From a virus: a stretch of DNA of 64,000 nucleotides. The notes below the pieces were generated by a model. That model saw nothing but the letters and a program-made list of their open reading frames with translations, had not been told where the DNA came from and ran no database searches. Below, piece by piece: positions 48,022-56,266 of this stretch. The DNA lies in the IMG/VR virus record IMGVR_UViG_3300042868_008486, positions 1 to 64,000 of that record; one strand, given 5' to 3'. The translations under genes were made by a program, and so were the position numbers. How positions within the stretch are numbered: the first letter of the stretch is position 1; every line of letters begins with the position of its first letter.

Positions 48022-48663
48022 TTATTTTTTCTTTTTTTTGGTTTCAGGATAAACACCTAAAGAATACCCTAACATTAATTCAAGATTCCCTAAGTTTGTT
48101 TCAGTTCTCACAGGGGTGTCATTATTATAGAATAACGAACAAAGAACTATTTTTTTCTGTGACAAACTATAAACTACTTTCCAACAAATTGAAGGTATCT
48201 TCATCCCATTCACTTCGATATTTGGGGTTCCCCAATATCCACCTGTATAAATCATTAGTGAATCGGTTTGGGACATTTTCCTAATCTCGGTTTCCATCGC
48301 TTTCCAAATCCCTCTATTAAGTTTTCTTGTTTGTGGTAATCTATTATAATCTCTAAAAGTTAAAGAATCAAGACGACAGTTATACGCAAAGTCTTCGGCG
48401 TTAGCCAAATGTCCTTTATCGTATAAAGTCCCTTTATATTGATTCTCATTCACTAATTTTAATTTAGTATCGTTCACCCAATTGGTGGCTCTTTGACACT
48501 TACCACCACCTTTATACAACTTGTATTTCACATATAATGGTTGTTCTAATTGTTTATTAACGTAAGCGGTGTAAGCTTCATTTATAATTGTCGTGTCAAC
48601 TTTATATTGACTCAATAATGGTAAACTTACCATTAAACATAACACTAAAAAAAATCCTTTCAT
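48022..48663 (-). CDS. secreted DNA/RNA non-specific endonuclease (NUC1/EndA type)
   Basis: 213 aa. Signal peptide at residues 1-18 (MKGFFLVLCLMVSLPLLS). Catalytic block YDKGHLANAEDF near 80-91 replaces the usual DRGH, with His as base, and NRLPQTRKLNRGIWKAMET near 107-125 contains the metal-binding Asn. TGGYWG follows. It would act outside the cytoplasm, perhaps destroying extracellular DNA or competing phage DNA. It has a Lys-rich C-terminus. Confidence 0.85.
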   Translation of the reverse strand: MKGFFLVLCLMVSLPLLSQYKVDTTIINEAYTAYVNKQLEQPLYVKYKLYKGGGKCQRATNWVNDTKLKLVNENQYKGTLYDKGHLANAEDFAYNCRLDSLTFRDYNRLPQTRKLNRGIWKAMETEIRKMSQTDSLMIYTGGYWGTPNIEVNGMKIPSICWKVVYSLSQKKIVLCSLFYNNDTPVRTETNLGNLELMLGYSLGVYPETKKKKK

Positions 48664-48924
48664 TTATTTTGTTTCTTCAATTGTGTATTGTCCACAAATA
48701 ATAACTCTTTTATGGTCTTCGTTAATCATACTAAGACAAGATTTATCAATTACCTTATACGTTATTGCGTGATATCGGTATTTATGTGAATCTATAATTA
48801 AATACTTACATTGGTTGTATTTGTTATCTTCACATTTTACGAATAACACTGAACTAACAATAATCATTACCATTACAATAATACCAACTATGGCATCAAA
48901 TTTATTCATATAACCATCCGTCAT
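48664..48924 (-). CDS. small membrane-anchored protein
   Basis: 86 aa. One membrane segment at about 10-30 (AIVGIIVMVMIIVSSVLFV), then a cysteine-containing outside domain (CKYLIIDSHKYRY, ICGQYTIEETK). It overlaps the gene upstream by 4 nt and abuts the secreted nuclease, so it may accompany or inhibit it; speculative. Confidence 0.65.
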   Translation of the reverse strand: MTDGYMNKFDAIVGIIVMVMIIVSSVLFVKCEDNKYNQCKYLIIDSHKYRYHAITYKVIDKSCLSMINEDHKRVIICGQYTIEETK

Positions 48925-49217
48925 AACAATTCTGTTATTAATTTAACAACTTCACTCTTGTATCCACCGATAGTCCATTCAGTAATGGTTTCAATATTTG
49001 GATTACCATACTTAGCACCATTTTTATAGTTGTAGATATTAGCGACCTCACCGTTTTCAAATTCCACTTTCCATTCAGCATCAACTTTACCATCACCTGA
49101 CGCCTTTCTTGGTTCTCCAAATAATTCAACCAACTTAGCGTAAGTTGTTGTGAAATCAGCTTTGTGCGATGTTCCAACCACGTTGATGTGTTCGTCGTTA
49201 TGTGTTCTATATTTCAT
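48921..49217 (-). CDS. conserved small phage protein
   Basis: 98 aa. TTYAKLVELFGEPRKASGDG, WKVEFENGEVANIYNYKNG and ITEWTIGG look conserved and resemble small proteins found in diverse tailed phages. Role unknown. TATATTTG precedes it with a leader of about 20 nt. Confidence 0.7.
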   Translation of the reverse strand: MKYRTHNDEHINVVGTSHKADFTTTYAKLVELFGEPRKASGDGKVDAEWKVEFENGEVANIYNYKNGAKYGNPNIETITEWTIGGYKSEVVKLITELL

Positions 49218-49250
49218 ATTCTTTAGATTTTAAAACAAATATAAATAAAA

Positions 49251-49277
49251 AACCCCAAACTTTTTAGATTTGGGGTT
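49251..49277 (-). terminator. terminator after the 49287 gene
   Basis: AACCCCAAA-TCTAAAAAG-TTTGGGGTT followed by a T run on the minus strand. Confidence 0.8.
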
Positions 49278-49286
49278 AAATTATTT

Positions 49287-50219
49287 TTAATAATCTGATA
49301 TTTGATACGCTCTGAGTGGTTTGACATCATCTAAACCATAAACCTCACTAAGCCATACCTTTAATAGTGATTGGATTTCATCCCAATCATAACCTAAAAC
49401 TTCACCAAAAAACGCCCATACTCTATCATTATCAATATTAACAATATGTCTACCATCATCGTTATAATACGCAAATAATGGTTTACCATTTTCATCACGA
49501 TAAAACAAAACCTCACCTTTCTTAACCGGATTTAAATTATTAAATTGGTTAAGGAATGATAATGGATTATCTTGATATGCTCGTTTGATTATATCTAAAT
49601 TACCACCGAACAATTTAATAGCGTTTTCATATCCCAAGTCTTCGACTGCGTGTCTTACCTTCTTATTTAATGGGTTATCACTTTCTTCTTTTAATACATT
49701 TTTGATTGTATCTCTTAAAGATTCCCCTTCACGTATCATACCATCCCACAAACCTGTTTTATCAAGTAATCCAAAGGCTTCTTCATCACTAATCACATCT
49801 TCATAACCTGGCCAATTATATGGTCTACCATTGAATGATTTGATAAATAGATTTTGGTGTGATGGGATTTCCAAATCAATATCGTATATTTCAAATCCGT
49901 GGTCATCGGCAACCGCACCAATCCATTGTTTTAATAGATATATCTCTTCACCTGATAGATTTTTAAAATCAACAATCATATCAACAATTATCTCAACAAA
50001 TTCTTCATCCATAATATCATAATCCAATATATTAAAATAAAAAAATGCGTCAGGAAAACGTCTTTGTGAAACACTACAACTACCTTTTAAATTGCCAAGA
50101 TGATGACCTAATTCAGGGTTATCATCAACCACTTGTTTAAATTTGTAGAAACCACCCAACATTTTAATTGCTTGAGATAGTCCAAACTTTTCAATTAAGT
50201 TATTAATTTTCTCAACCAT
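49287..50219 (-). CDS. protein with two LGG modules
   Basis: 310 aa. Two copies of a helical module: GLSQAIKMLGGFYKFKQVVD at residues 14-33 and ENAIKLFGGNLDIIKRAYQD near 203-222. The same module is in the proteins at 57521, 57946 and 58676. Between them is an acidic alpha-beta region ending in a leader-like VLKEESDNPL. The C-terminus has WLSEVYGLDDVKPLRAYQ, parallel to WLGEVYNLRGIKTVKS at 57521. Function unknown. It follows 50224-50640 as an operon. Confidence 0.75.
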   Translation of the reverse strand: MVEKINNLIEKFGLSQAIKMLGGFYKFKQVVDDNPELGHHLGNLKGSCSVSQRRFPDAFFYFNILDYDIMDEEFVEIIVDMIVDFKNLSGEEIYLLKQWIGAVADDHGFEIYDIDLEIPSHQNLFIKSFNGRPYNWPGYEDVISDEEAFGLLDKTGLWDGMIREGESLRDTIKNVLKEESDNPLNKKVRHAVEDLGYENAIKLFGGNLDIIKRAYQDNPLSFLNQFNNLNPVKKGEVLFYRDENGKPLFAYYNDDGRHIVNIDNDRVWAFFGEVLGYDWDEIQSLLKVWLSEVYGLDDVKPLRAYQISDY

Positions 50220-50223
50220 AATT

Positions 50224-50640
50224 TTAATCTTGAATACTAGGGATAACTTCCGAATCTAACCAATGTTCAAATTCATAATAACCACCCATTTCTTTTAATA
50301 CATTTTGTAATCGAACATCCTCATCAGATAATGTTGAATAGAAATCAAACTCAAGTAAATAACCACGTTTATCAGTAGCAATAACACCTAAGTATTCATC
50401 ACCGTAAAATCTAATCTCTCCGTAATATTCAATCTCACCATTTTCAATTTCCTTCATTTCAGAATAGGTAAATTTAATGGGTAAAGATTTAATCTCACCT
50501 TCAATTGTCATACCTTCTTTAGTATCGTATTCCTCATTACCGTAACCGGTATTACTATCGTAATCCTCATCGTCATAAACACTTTGTTCAAACAAGTGTT
50601 TGTATTTTTTATACTGACTTTCTGTAATTATTATTTTCAT
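50224..50640 (-). CDS. putative capsid-targeted protein
   Basis: 138 aa. Leader MKIIITESQYKKYKHLFEQ with L-F-E-Q at residues 16-19. The mature part is acidic and beta-rich (TIEGEIKSLPIKFTYSEM), ending in a helical ALEMGG-type segment (VLKEMGGYYEFEHWL) that recalls the LGG modules. TATTTAT lies 5 nt before the ATG. Function unknown. Confidence 0.75.
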   Translation of the reverse strand: MKIIITESQYKKYKHLFEQSVYDDEDYDSNTGYGNEEYDTKEGMTIEGEIKSLPIKFTYSEMKEIENGEIEYYGEIRFYGDEYLGVIATDKRGYLLEFDFYSTLSDEDVRLQNVLKEMGGYYEFEHWLDSEVIPSIQD

Positions 50641-50645
50641 ATACT

Positions 50646-50652
50646 ATAAATA
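50646..50652 (-). promoter_or_regulatory. TATTTAT late-type promoter box
   Basis: Coding strand TATTTAT-AGTAT-ATG (5 nt), opposite the DHFR start on the other strand. Confidence 0.55.
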
Positions 50653-50667
50653 TGTTACATTTTTAAA

Positions 50668-51045
50668 ATGAAAGCAATAATCGCAGTTAACAATTTAGGG
50701 TTCATTGGAATTGGGGATAAATTATTATGGAAATCAACCGATGACTTAAAACATTTTAAATCACTAACACTGAACCAAACTCTATTAGTTGGTTACAGAA
50801 CCTTTACAGGTCTACCACCATTAAAAAATAGAACACTTATTGTTGATGAAAGAGATAAATTAATTACCGATGTTGATTGGTGTATTGGGGGTAAAAAAAC
50901 GTATGAGAAATATTGTCATCTATTTACCGAAATCCATATCTCACATATTGATAATGATGATATTGGTAACGTAACATTTCCTGACCTATCAAACTTGAAT
51001 CCTGAATGTAAAGTTTTTAATTACCGGTTCGAATCCCAAAATTGA
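50668..51045 (+). CDS. dihydrofolate reductase (short form)
   Basis: 125 aa against about 160 normally. MKAIIAVNNLGFIGIGDKLLW with the substrate-loop DLKHFKSLT near residues 29-37 (Asp29), VGYRTFTGLPPLKNRTLIVD near 44-63 for NADPH binding, and WCIGGKKTYE near 74-83. The C-terminal strand region is compressed. It would regenerate tetrahydrofolate for the phage ThyA. Its end overlaps the converging gene at 51021. Confidence 0.85.
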   Translation: MKAIIAVNNLGFIGIGDKLLWKSTDDLKHFKSLTLNQTLLVGYRTFTGLPPLKNRTLIVDERDKLITDVDWCIGGKKTYEKYCHLFTEIHISHIDNDDIGNVTFPDLSNLNPECKVFNYRFESQN

Positions 51046-51377
51046 TAATCCATATTATAAATTGTTTGTAACTGAGGTTTTCTTTCACAATTTACCAATA
51101 ATAAGATATTCTCAAGTTTTTCATTAAAGTCGTGAACATCAAAACTTTTTCTCATTACAAAATTAATAATGATTAAACCATTATCAACATTAAACTCAAT
51201 ATTGTATTCTGATATATTTCTACGGTAGTTCTTATTTACAAATGAGTTAACCATATTGTGAAATAAATGGATGTCATATTGTTCAAAACAAGGACGACTA
51301 CGATGAATATGAATAGGGACTCTACCTATCATAGTATCAAGTCTCCTATCGTTATGTGTTATATTCAGTGTTCCCAT
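51021..51377 (-). CDS. hypothetical protein
   Basis: 118 aa from the ATG at 51377 (MGTLNITHNDRRLDTMIG). His/Arg-rich start (RVPIHIHRSRPCFEQYDIHL), then a beta-rich part. The longer reading to 51437 would cross a terminator. No recognised family; converges on DHFR with a 25-nt overlap. Confidence 0.6.
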   Translation of the reverse strand: MGTLNITHNDRRLDTMIGRVPIHIHRSRPCFEQYDIHLFHNMVNSFVNKNYRRNISEYNIEFNVDNGLIIINFVMRKSFDVHDFNEKLENILLLVNCERKPQLQTIYNMDYQFWDSNR

Positions 51378-51400
51378 AGTTGAAATTATAGTAAATAAAA

Positions 51401-51422
51401 AATCCCCAATCAAGTTGGGGAT
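51401..51422 (-). terminator. terminator after the 51431 gene
   Basis: AATCCCCAA-CTTG-TTGGGGATT with a T run on the minus strand. Confidence 0.75.
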
Positions 51423-51430
51423 TATATGTT

Positions 51431-51820
51431 TTACCACTGAGGGTCTTTATCTTTTCGTTCAATATTATCTTCAATAATCTTAACCTGAATTTCTCTTGAC
51501 TTACCAACAGAATTAACTTTGAGGTAATACTCAATATTGTGATATATTTGGAAACAATCAACGAATCTAATACCTCCCAATATTGTTGATACGTGCACTT
51601 TAAAAATAGTTAATGTAAATCCTGGATAAATCTCAGTCTCTTTCTCAACATTATTAACTGTGATTGAGTCAATACTTGTAACGTCATTTAAGATTTCAGG
51701 GTCAACCCAATCAGGTGTTGCTTGATTTTCATCAGCAATGTCCCATAACAAATTCAAACAATCATCGGTTAATTTTTGATAGAGACCTACTAATTTATTT
51801 TCGCTGATTAAAACTTTCAT
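51431..51820 (-). CDS. putative capsid-targeted protein
   Basis: 129 aa from the ATG at 51820, fixed by TATTTAT 4 nt upstream. Leader MKVLISENKLVGLYQKLTDD. The rest is beta-rich (DSITVNNVEKETEIYPGF, IFKVHVSTILGGIRF), similar in style to domains at 57946 and 61161. Function unknown. Confidence 0.7.
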   Translation of the reverse strand: MKVLISENKLVGLYQKLTDDCLNLLWDIADENQATPDWVDPEILNDVTSIDSITVNNVEKETEIYPGFTLTIFKVHVSTILGGIRFVDCFQIYHNIEYYLKVNSVGKSREIQVKIIEDNIERKDKDPQW

Positions 51821-51824
51821 ACAA

Positions 51825-51831
51825 ATAAATA
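51825..51831 (-). promoter_or_regulatory. TATTTAT late-type promoter box
   Basis: Coding strand TATTTAT-TTGT-ATG before a MKVLISE leader. Confidence 0.6.
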
Positions 51832-51846
51832 TGGTGTTAAACAAAA

Positions 51847-51868
51847 AACCCACCTGATGAGGTGGGTT
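51847..51868 (-). terminator. terminator after the 51873 gene
   Basis: AACCCACCT-CATC-AGGTGGGTT with six T on the minus strand. Confidence 0.8.
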
Positions 51869-51872
51869 TTAA

Positions 51873-52058
51873 TTAACTCATTAATTTCTTAATGGATAAC
51901 ATAATTTGTACTTGTTTATTTTCTAATACTTTAATACGTTTCATCTGTTCATCATTCATTTCAAAGTGTTCAGCTTTAATTTCCGATATTTGATTTCCGA
52001 CTCTAGTATGTTCGTTTAGTAATTGTCCGTACATCTGTGCTTTTTGAGAATTTTCCAT
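51873..52058 (-). CDS. small coiled-coil protein
   Basis: 61 aa (MENSQKAQMYGQLLNEHTRV). One long helix pair with regular Leu/Ile/Met spacing (ISEIKAEHFEMNDEQMKRIK), like small phage chaperone or whisker proteins. No promoter box is obvious. Confidence 0.65.
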   Translation of the reverse strand: MENSQKAQMYGQLLNEHTRVGNQISEIKAEHFEMNDEQMKRIKVLENKQVQIMLSIKKLMS

Positions 52059-52097
52059 AACTGTAATATAATAATGTTTGTTTTAATATCAAGGATT

Positions 52098-52652
52098 TTA
52101 TGCAAATTCAATTTCACACAGATACCCCATTTTATCTGTGTAATTTTTTTGAAAGTGTTTTGCAGTTAACCATAAAAATTCATCACGATATTCATTAACA
52201 ACTGCGAAATAATCATCATCATCATTTTCAACAGGGTACAATTCATCAAATGGTCTACCACCATCAACGATTGTGCTGAAATCAATATCAATCCAAACCG
52301 TAACATCTTTATCTTTAGTGTTAACATCAATACGAGCGAACCTAACGTCACCACTTAAATCATCATCACTTAATGTTATTTGGATGTAATCTTTCGACAT
52401 ATATAAATGGGGACTTGATGTTGATTGGTTAAACTTATAACCATCTTCCTCAAAATACTTTAATGGGTTTATGTTATGTTCTTCATTCCATTCTAAAACC
52501 CAACCTTCAAGATGATGGTGAAAAGACATCGGCATACGCATTAACTTCATCAAATTTTCATCAATTGACGCATACCCCCGTTTATCCCAAATCTTTCTAA
52601 ATGATTTTTTCCAAACATCCATTAATTGGTCCTCAGTTATTAATACTTTCAT
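52098..52652 (-). CDS. putative capsid-targeted protein
   Basis: 184 aa. Leader MKVLITEDQLMDVWKKSFRK, helical His/Met-rich middle (MPMSFHHHLEGWVLEWNEEH), then an alpha-beta domain with VWIDIDFSTIVDGGRP, similar to strands in 58676-61161 proteins. It starts 5 nt below the glycosyltransferase stop, so the TATTTA directly before its ATG may be coincidental. Confidence 0.7.
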   Translation of the reverse strand: MKVLITEDQLMDVWKKSFRKIWDKRGYASIDENLMKLMRMPMSFHHHLEGWVLEWNEEHNINPLKYFEEDGYKFNQSTSSPHLYMSKDYIQITLSDDDLSGDVRFARIDVNTKDKDVTVWIDIDFSTIVDGGRPFDELYPVENDDDDYFAVVNEYRDEFLWLTAKHFQKNYTDKMGYLCEIEFA

Positions 52653-52657
52653 AAATA

Positions 52658-53290
52658 TTATGCGTCTTTACGTTTACCTAAACCGGCCTTTGGTATGTAA
52701 ACAATGGGTTCCCATAACCAACTAACATTAGGTATTACTTTTGTTAATTTTTCTATAACACGGAAATCACTACAAGACCAAGAATCCCAAATAGCATCTT
52801 TCGAATATTTGAAATTGAATCCAATACAGGACCCCCCAATTTTAGTTAATCTCATATCACCATAACTAAGAGGTAATGTTCTACCACTTGAAAATTTCAT
52901 CCTCCAAGCAACTAAAGTATCATCATCAACGGTGTTGATTTTCTTGACCACTTTTTGAACTGAATTTTTATCAATAAATAAATCATCATCATCCAAATAA
53001 ATTATCCAACCATCAGTAACTTTTTCATTTAAAATGTTAAGATATAGGTTATGAACCATTTTACGACTTCTACGTGGTGGTTCAGTGTCCGATTGAATTA
53101 CATTTTCTTTATCTATTAGGACATAATCTGTAATCCCCATTTCTTCAATATAAGGGATTGAATCTTTATCATCGGTACAAACAATATGTCGAATATTCTT
53201 ATATGTTTGAGACCTAACAGATTCAACATTCCTTTTAAAACCTATTGGTCGTCCTGAAGTTCTTGTTAAAATATTAATTAATGGTTCCAT
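52658..53290 (-). CDS. GT2-family glycosyltransferase
   Basis: 210 aa. NILTRTSGRPIGFKRNVESV at residues 6-25 is the nucleotide-sugar site, and WIIYLDDDDLFID near 94-106 the DxD motif. Phage-type single-domain GT2, able to add sugars to virion proteins, DNA or host glycans. TATTTAT lies 8 nt before the ATG, which suggests late expression. Confidence 0.85.
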   Translation of the reverse strand: MEPLINILTRTSGRPIGFKRNVESVRSQTYKNIRHIVCTDDKDSIPYIEEMGITDYVLIDKENVIQSDTEPPRRSRKMVHNLYLNILNEKVTDGWIIYLDDDDLFIDKNSVQKVVKKINTVDDDTLVAWRMKFSSGRTLPLSYGDMRLTKIGGSCIGFNFKYSKDAIWDSWSCSDFRVIEKLTKVIPNVSWLWEPIVYIPKAGLGKRKDA

Positions 53291-53305
53291 ATATTAATAT
53301 AAATA

Positions 53306-53698
53306 TTAGAAAAAAAAGTTACGGGAATGGATTCTACAAACTTCATCATTCAAATGATTCAAATATCTCCCAAATGTTTGGTCAGACCTAATTCCCGACA
53401 TTATTCCCTTATCTAAATTGGGGTGTAACATAACAGTATTCTTATCCCCACCATATATATAGATTTTATTATGAAATGGGAACCCATTCATACTATAATA
53501 AATTGCGTCAAAATCAAAAACTTTACCACCAATACGATATCTAACATCAAAACTATTAGGGTCGTACATTGTATAATAATTAGTATTAATCCTGACAAAA
53601 TAATGGTCCTCAAAATAACTAATAGTATACTCGCAAGGACAAAAGAAATTCATAAATTTCTCAACTATCCTAAATTTTTTCAATTCAATCTCATCCAT
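53306..53698 (-). CDS. hypothetical protein
   Basis: 130 aa (MDEIELKKFRIVEKFMNFFC). Tyr/Phe-rich beta pattern (YFEDHYFVRINTNYYTMYD, KIYIYGGDKNTVMLH). No family recognised; the C-terminus NFFF is fully aromatic. Confidence 0.6.
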   Translation of the reverse strand: MDEIELKKFRIVEKFMNFFCPCEYTISYFEDHYFVRINTNYYTMYDPNSFDVRYRIGGKVFDFDAIYYSMNGFPFHNKIYIYGGDKNTVMLHPNLDKGIMSGIRSDQTFGRYLNHLNDEVCRIHSRNFFF

Positions 53699-53750
53699 AT
53701 TAGAATATTAAATAAAATTTCATTAATTTAGTAGTATCAAATATTGAATT

Positions 53751-54110
53751 ATGGAAAATTTTGACAAAATAAGAGAAGTCGTAATCAAATGTATCAAACG
53801 AAAATACGACAATAGTAAAATAACCTTCACCAATGATAATAACATATATCAACTTGATATTCGAATTTTTAGTAATTCCCCAACAAAACAATTAGAATGT
53901 GTTTGTGATGTTGAAGAGATATTAAAATTATGTCACATTAAAGAAGATATTAAAATTAGAGTTAATGACCGTAATCGGTTATTTATTCATATTGACGTAA
54001 TAAGTGAAAATTTAGTAAAATTTAGGAAAAAATTGGATTTACCAACACCAGTAATTACGGCAATACAGAATAGTTCTTATGGAATACATTGTAATACTGA
54101 CCCAATATGA
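53751..54110 (+). CDS. hypothetical protein
   Basis: 119 aa (MENFDKIREVVIKCIKRKYD). First of three small rightward genes that overlap by a few bases, each an alpha-beta domain of 110-120 aa. Possible paralogues by layout (helix, then several strands), but sequence similarity is weak. Function unknown. Confidence 0.65.
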   Translation: MENFDKIREVVIKCIKRKYDNSKITFTNDNNIYQLDIRIFSNSPTKQLECVCDVEEILKLCHIKEDIKIRVNDRNRLFIHIDVISENLVKFRKKLDLPTPVITAIQNSSYGIHCNTDPI

Positions 54111-54460
54111 TAGATAATATTTTCAGAAAATTCTTTTGGAGTATAGACGCAATTGAATTACGTTCACAAGATAGAGTTATGACCGTTTACGGTAGACAAG
54201 TAGGGTATTTAACTCTAGGTATCGCACCTAAAAATAAATTAGTTCCTGACGAACTAAAAAGTTATAATGGTGTTGTTGATACCGTCAAAATAATTATTCG
54301 TGACCACGCCAACATTAATCAAGCCCCACTAAGAGAATGGGGTAAAATGTGTTGTATTAAAGAATGTGATTTTGACCATTACATTAAACAAGTTTATATT
54401 GAAACATTACAACGTAAACGACGAGAAGAATTAATTAAGCCACATAAATTCATTTGGTGA
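54107..54460 (+). CDS. hypothetical protein
   Basis: 117 aa (MIDNIFRKFFWSIDAIELRS). Second of the three-gene set; overlaps the first by 4 nt. It has RVMTVYGRQVGYLTLG and a basic C-terminal helix (LQRKRREELIKPHKF). No family recognised. Confidence 0.65.
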   Translation: MIDNIFRKFFWSIDAIELRSQDRVMTVYGRQVGYLTLGIAPKNKLVPDELKSYNGVVDTVKIIIRDHANINQAPLREWGKMCCIKECDFDHYIKQVYIETLQRKRREELIKPHKFIW

Positions 54461-54798
54461 TGAAAGATATTGATATTAGATTATTGATTAAAAAAACAAT
54501 ATGTAAAATGGAGTCCCCATTCTCTTCGGTTAATGTGAAGATTTCAAAATTAATGTACTTAGATAGTGAAGTTTCACAACTATCTTTCAGTGCATCAACA
54601 TATTATCTTGTAACACAAAATAAAAATATTTATGAAATTGAAGTCATATACCACCCCCGTTCATTTCTGTCATCAACATTTGAACAAAGAAATAAATACG
54701 AGAATAGAGCAACCAATTCAATACAATTAATGTTAGGTGGGTTATTAAAAGTCGAACCTGAAGATATCAAACTCAAGTTCATTATTGGGGGATGTTAA
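54460..54798 (+). CDS. hypothetical protein
   Basis: 112 aa from the ATG at 54460, which overlaps the preceding TGA (TGATG coupling). MKDIDIRLLIKKTICKMESP, then strands (YYLVTQNKNIYEIEVIYHP). Third gene of the set; converges with 54795. Confidence 0.65.
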   Translation: MKDIDIRLLIKKTICKMESPFSSVNVKISKLMYLDSEVSQLSFSASTYYLVTQNKNIYEIEVIYHPRSFLSSTFEQRNKYENRATNSIQLMLGGLLKVEPEDIKLKFIIGGC

Positions 54799-55031
54799 TA
54801 CTGTTTCAGTAGAATAGTTGTGTCACTATCGGATTTGAAATTTTCAACTGACTTGTAAGTGTTGTAAGTTACCTTCAACACTTTTTCATCATTGGGGATA
54901 TTAACATACCCGTCGAAATTAGAATAATAAATAGACTTGTCAGTGGTTACTTTAACTGCCGGTAATGTCTCTTTGGTCTCAACATCTAAGAACCAAACCT
55001 TAATCATCAATGCTAATATTACTGTTTTCAT
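54795..55031 (-). CDS. small carboxypeptidase-regulatory-like domain protein
   Basis: 78 aa. A short hydrophobic N-terminus (MKTVILALMIKVWF) may be a signal or anchor. The rest follows the CarboxypepD_reg/TonB-receptor extension pattern: DVETKETLPAVKVTTDKS, FDGYVNIPNDEKVLKVTY. In Bacteroidota this beta-sandwich sits on outer-membrane proteins; alone it may interfere with such receptors (inferred). Confidence 0.65.
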   Translation of the reverse strand: MKTVILALMIKVWFLDVETKETLPAVKVTTDKSIYYSNFDGYVNIPNDEKVLKVTYNTYKSVENFKSDSDTTILLKQY

Positions 55032-55118
55032 ACTAATACGTATATTAAATTTTACTCAAATGGCCCGAAAATTGATTTATTAACGTTTTATTAATATATT
55101 TAATAATAAAGTAACATT

Positions 55119-55463
55119 ATGAAAAAATTTCTAATCTCAGTAATGTTTCTTCTAATCAGTTACATATCATATGCACAAGAAGAAGAAATAACAATGGTTG
55201 TTTCAACATACAGTAACAACACCATTGAACAAACAGGTTTCCTTGACAAAAATGGGAAAAAAGATTCCGTATGGACTCAATATAATGAAGTAGGTAAGAT
55301 AATCGGTGTGGGGTCATATTCCCACGGGGTTAAAGACGGGTATTGGTATTGTTATAACGATAACGGACGTAAAATCTTTGAAGTCCTATATGTTAACGGA
55401 GAAAAAAGAAAAGGTAAACAATGGGATGATAAGGGACATCTTATTGATAAAAGAAAGTGGTAA
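55119..55463 (+). CDS. secreted MORN-repeat (YwqK-like) protein
   Basis: 114 aa. Signal peptide 1-20 (MKKFLISVMFLLISYISYAQ). Then three MORN-like repeats: GFLDKNGKKDSVWTQYNEVG, GSYSHGVKDGYWYCYNDNG and VLYVNGEKRKGKQWDDKGH. Common in Bacteroidota secreted proteins. Its role in a phage is unknown; it may be another host-surface protein. Confidence 0.8.
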   Translation: MKKFLISVMFLLISYISYAQEEEITMVVSTYSNNTIEQTGFLDKNGKKDSVWTQYNEVGKIIGVGSYSHGVKDGYWYCYNDNGRKIFEVLYVNGEKRKGKQWDDKGHLIDKRKW

Positions 55464-55466
55464 ACA

Positions 55467-55490
55467 AAAACCCCAAGTTAATCTTGGGGT
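55467..55490 (-). terminator. terminator after the 55478 gene
   Basis: CCCCAAG-ATTAA-CTTGGGG followed by TTTTTGTTT on the minus strand; it overlaps the 3' end of 55478-55933. Confidence 0.7.
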
Positions 55491-55933
55491 TCATTAAAAT
55501 ATAATGACTTATCAACGTTTTTAATTTGAATACTAAAACTAGAACTTGTGAAATTAGGCCCTAACATACGTAAGTCCATTTTTAACATTGTTTGAATATT
55601 TGCGACCCATATATAAGGATGACCATCTTTATAAATTTTTTCTACAGGATAATTGTATAAACCATTATAATTACCATCATCATTATTAATGAATACAACC
55701 CACGGGAATGGTTTATCCGGAATTAATTCAAGTACGTAGTCGTAATGTCTTCTAAAATCATCCTCATAATCCCACTGTCTCTCACCCTCAAATAAATCAA
55801 CAAGTTCAACTTCAAATTTAAAATCAGTTTTAATACCTGCATATAATTTAAAATATCGGTTAATCATCACAGTTGCGAATTTTTGAATTGTTTTCAAAAC
55901 ACTCTCATCGGTAATATCTCTTTTTTTTTCCAT
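55478..55933 (-). CDS. hypothetical late protein
   Basis: 151 aa from the ATG at 55933 (MEKKRDITDESVLKTIQKFA), chosen because TATTTAT lies 4 nt upstream; a longer reading to 55957 would include the promoter. Alpha-beta domain with VVFINNDDGNYNGLYNYP. No family recognised. Confidence 0.7.
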   Translation of the reverse strand: MEKKRDITDESVLKTIQKFATVMINRYFKLYAGIKTDFKFEVELVDLFEGERQWDYEDDFRRHYDYVLELIPDKPFPWVVFINNDDGNYNGLYNYPVEKIYKDGHPYIWVANIQTMLKMDLRMLGPNFTSSSFSIQIKNVDKSLYFNEPQD

Positions 55934-55937
55934 ATCA

Positions 55938-55944
55938 ATAAATA
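55938..55944 (-). promoter_or_regulatory. TATTTAT late-type promoter box
   Basis: Coding strand TATTTAT-TGAT-ATG; decides the start of the gene at 55478-55933. Confidence 0.6.
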
Positions 55945-55991
55945 TGTTATTGTTCAATAAACTAACCTAGTTTATCGTAGCAAATTTATGT

Positions 55992-56246
55992 TTATCGTTT
56001 CACTTCCAAATCCTTAAATGAGTCGGGGTTAATGAATTCTGATTCAAGATAAGTAACAACAGACCTCATCACCTCACCCTCAGTCTGATTACTTTTCTCA
56101 CCAGCAATACGAATTACCATCGCTAACGCACCCGATAATACAGATAATGATTCACCGTATTCTATTGATTCCTTATTAGTCCCCAAATCCAAATACAATC
56201 TCCCGTCTTCACGAACTTCATATCCTATCTTAATGTAATTCTCCAT
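55992..56246 (-). CDS. small hypothetical protein
   Basis: 84 aa (MENYIKIGYEVREDGRLYLD). Helical centre (SLSVLSGALAMVIRIAGEKS) with hydrophobic face. TATCTTTG lies 4 nt before the ATG, so early-type expression. No family recognised. Confidence 0.65.
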   Translation of the reverse strand: MENYIKIGYEVREDGRLYLDLGTNKESIEYGESLSVLSGALAMVIRIAGEKSNQTEGEVMRSVVTYLESEFINPDSFKDLEVKR

Positions 56247-56250
56247 AAAT

Positions 56251-56258
56251 CAAAGATA
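56251..56258 (-). promoter_or_regulatory. TATCTTTG promoter box
   Basis: Coding strand TATCTTTG-ATTT-ATG, directly below a terminator hairpin. Confidence 0.6.
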
Positions 56259-56266
56259 CAAAAAAA

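Noticed and set aside
52650-52657. TATTTATG before the 52652 gene as a promoter
   Set aside because: The box would overlap the ATG itself and the gene starts 5 nt after the upstream stop, so translational coupling is simpler.
53700-53891. 63-aa leftward ORF
   Set aside because: Phe/Ile-rich shadow of the rightward gene at 53751.
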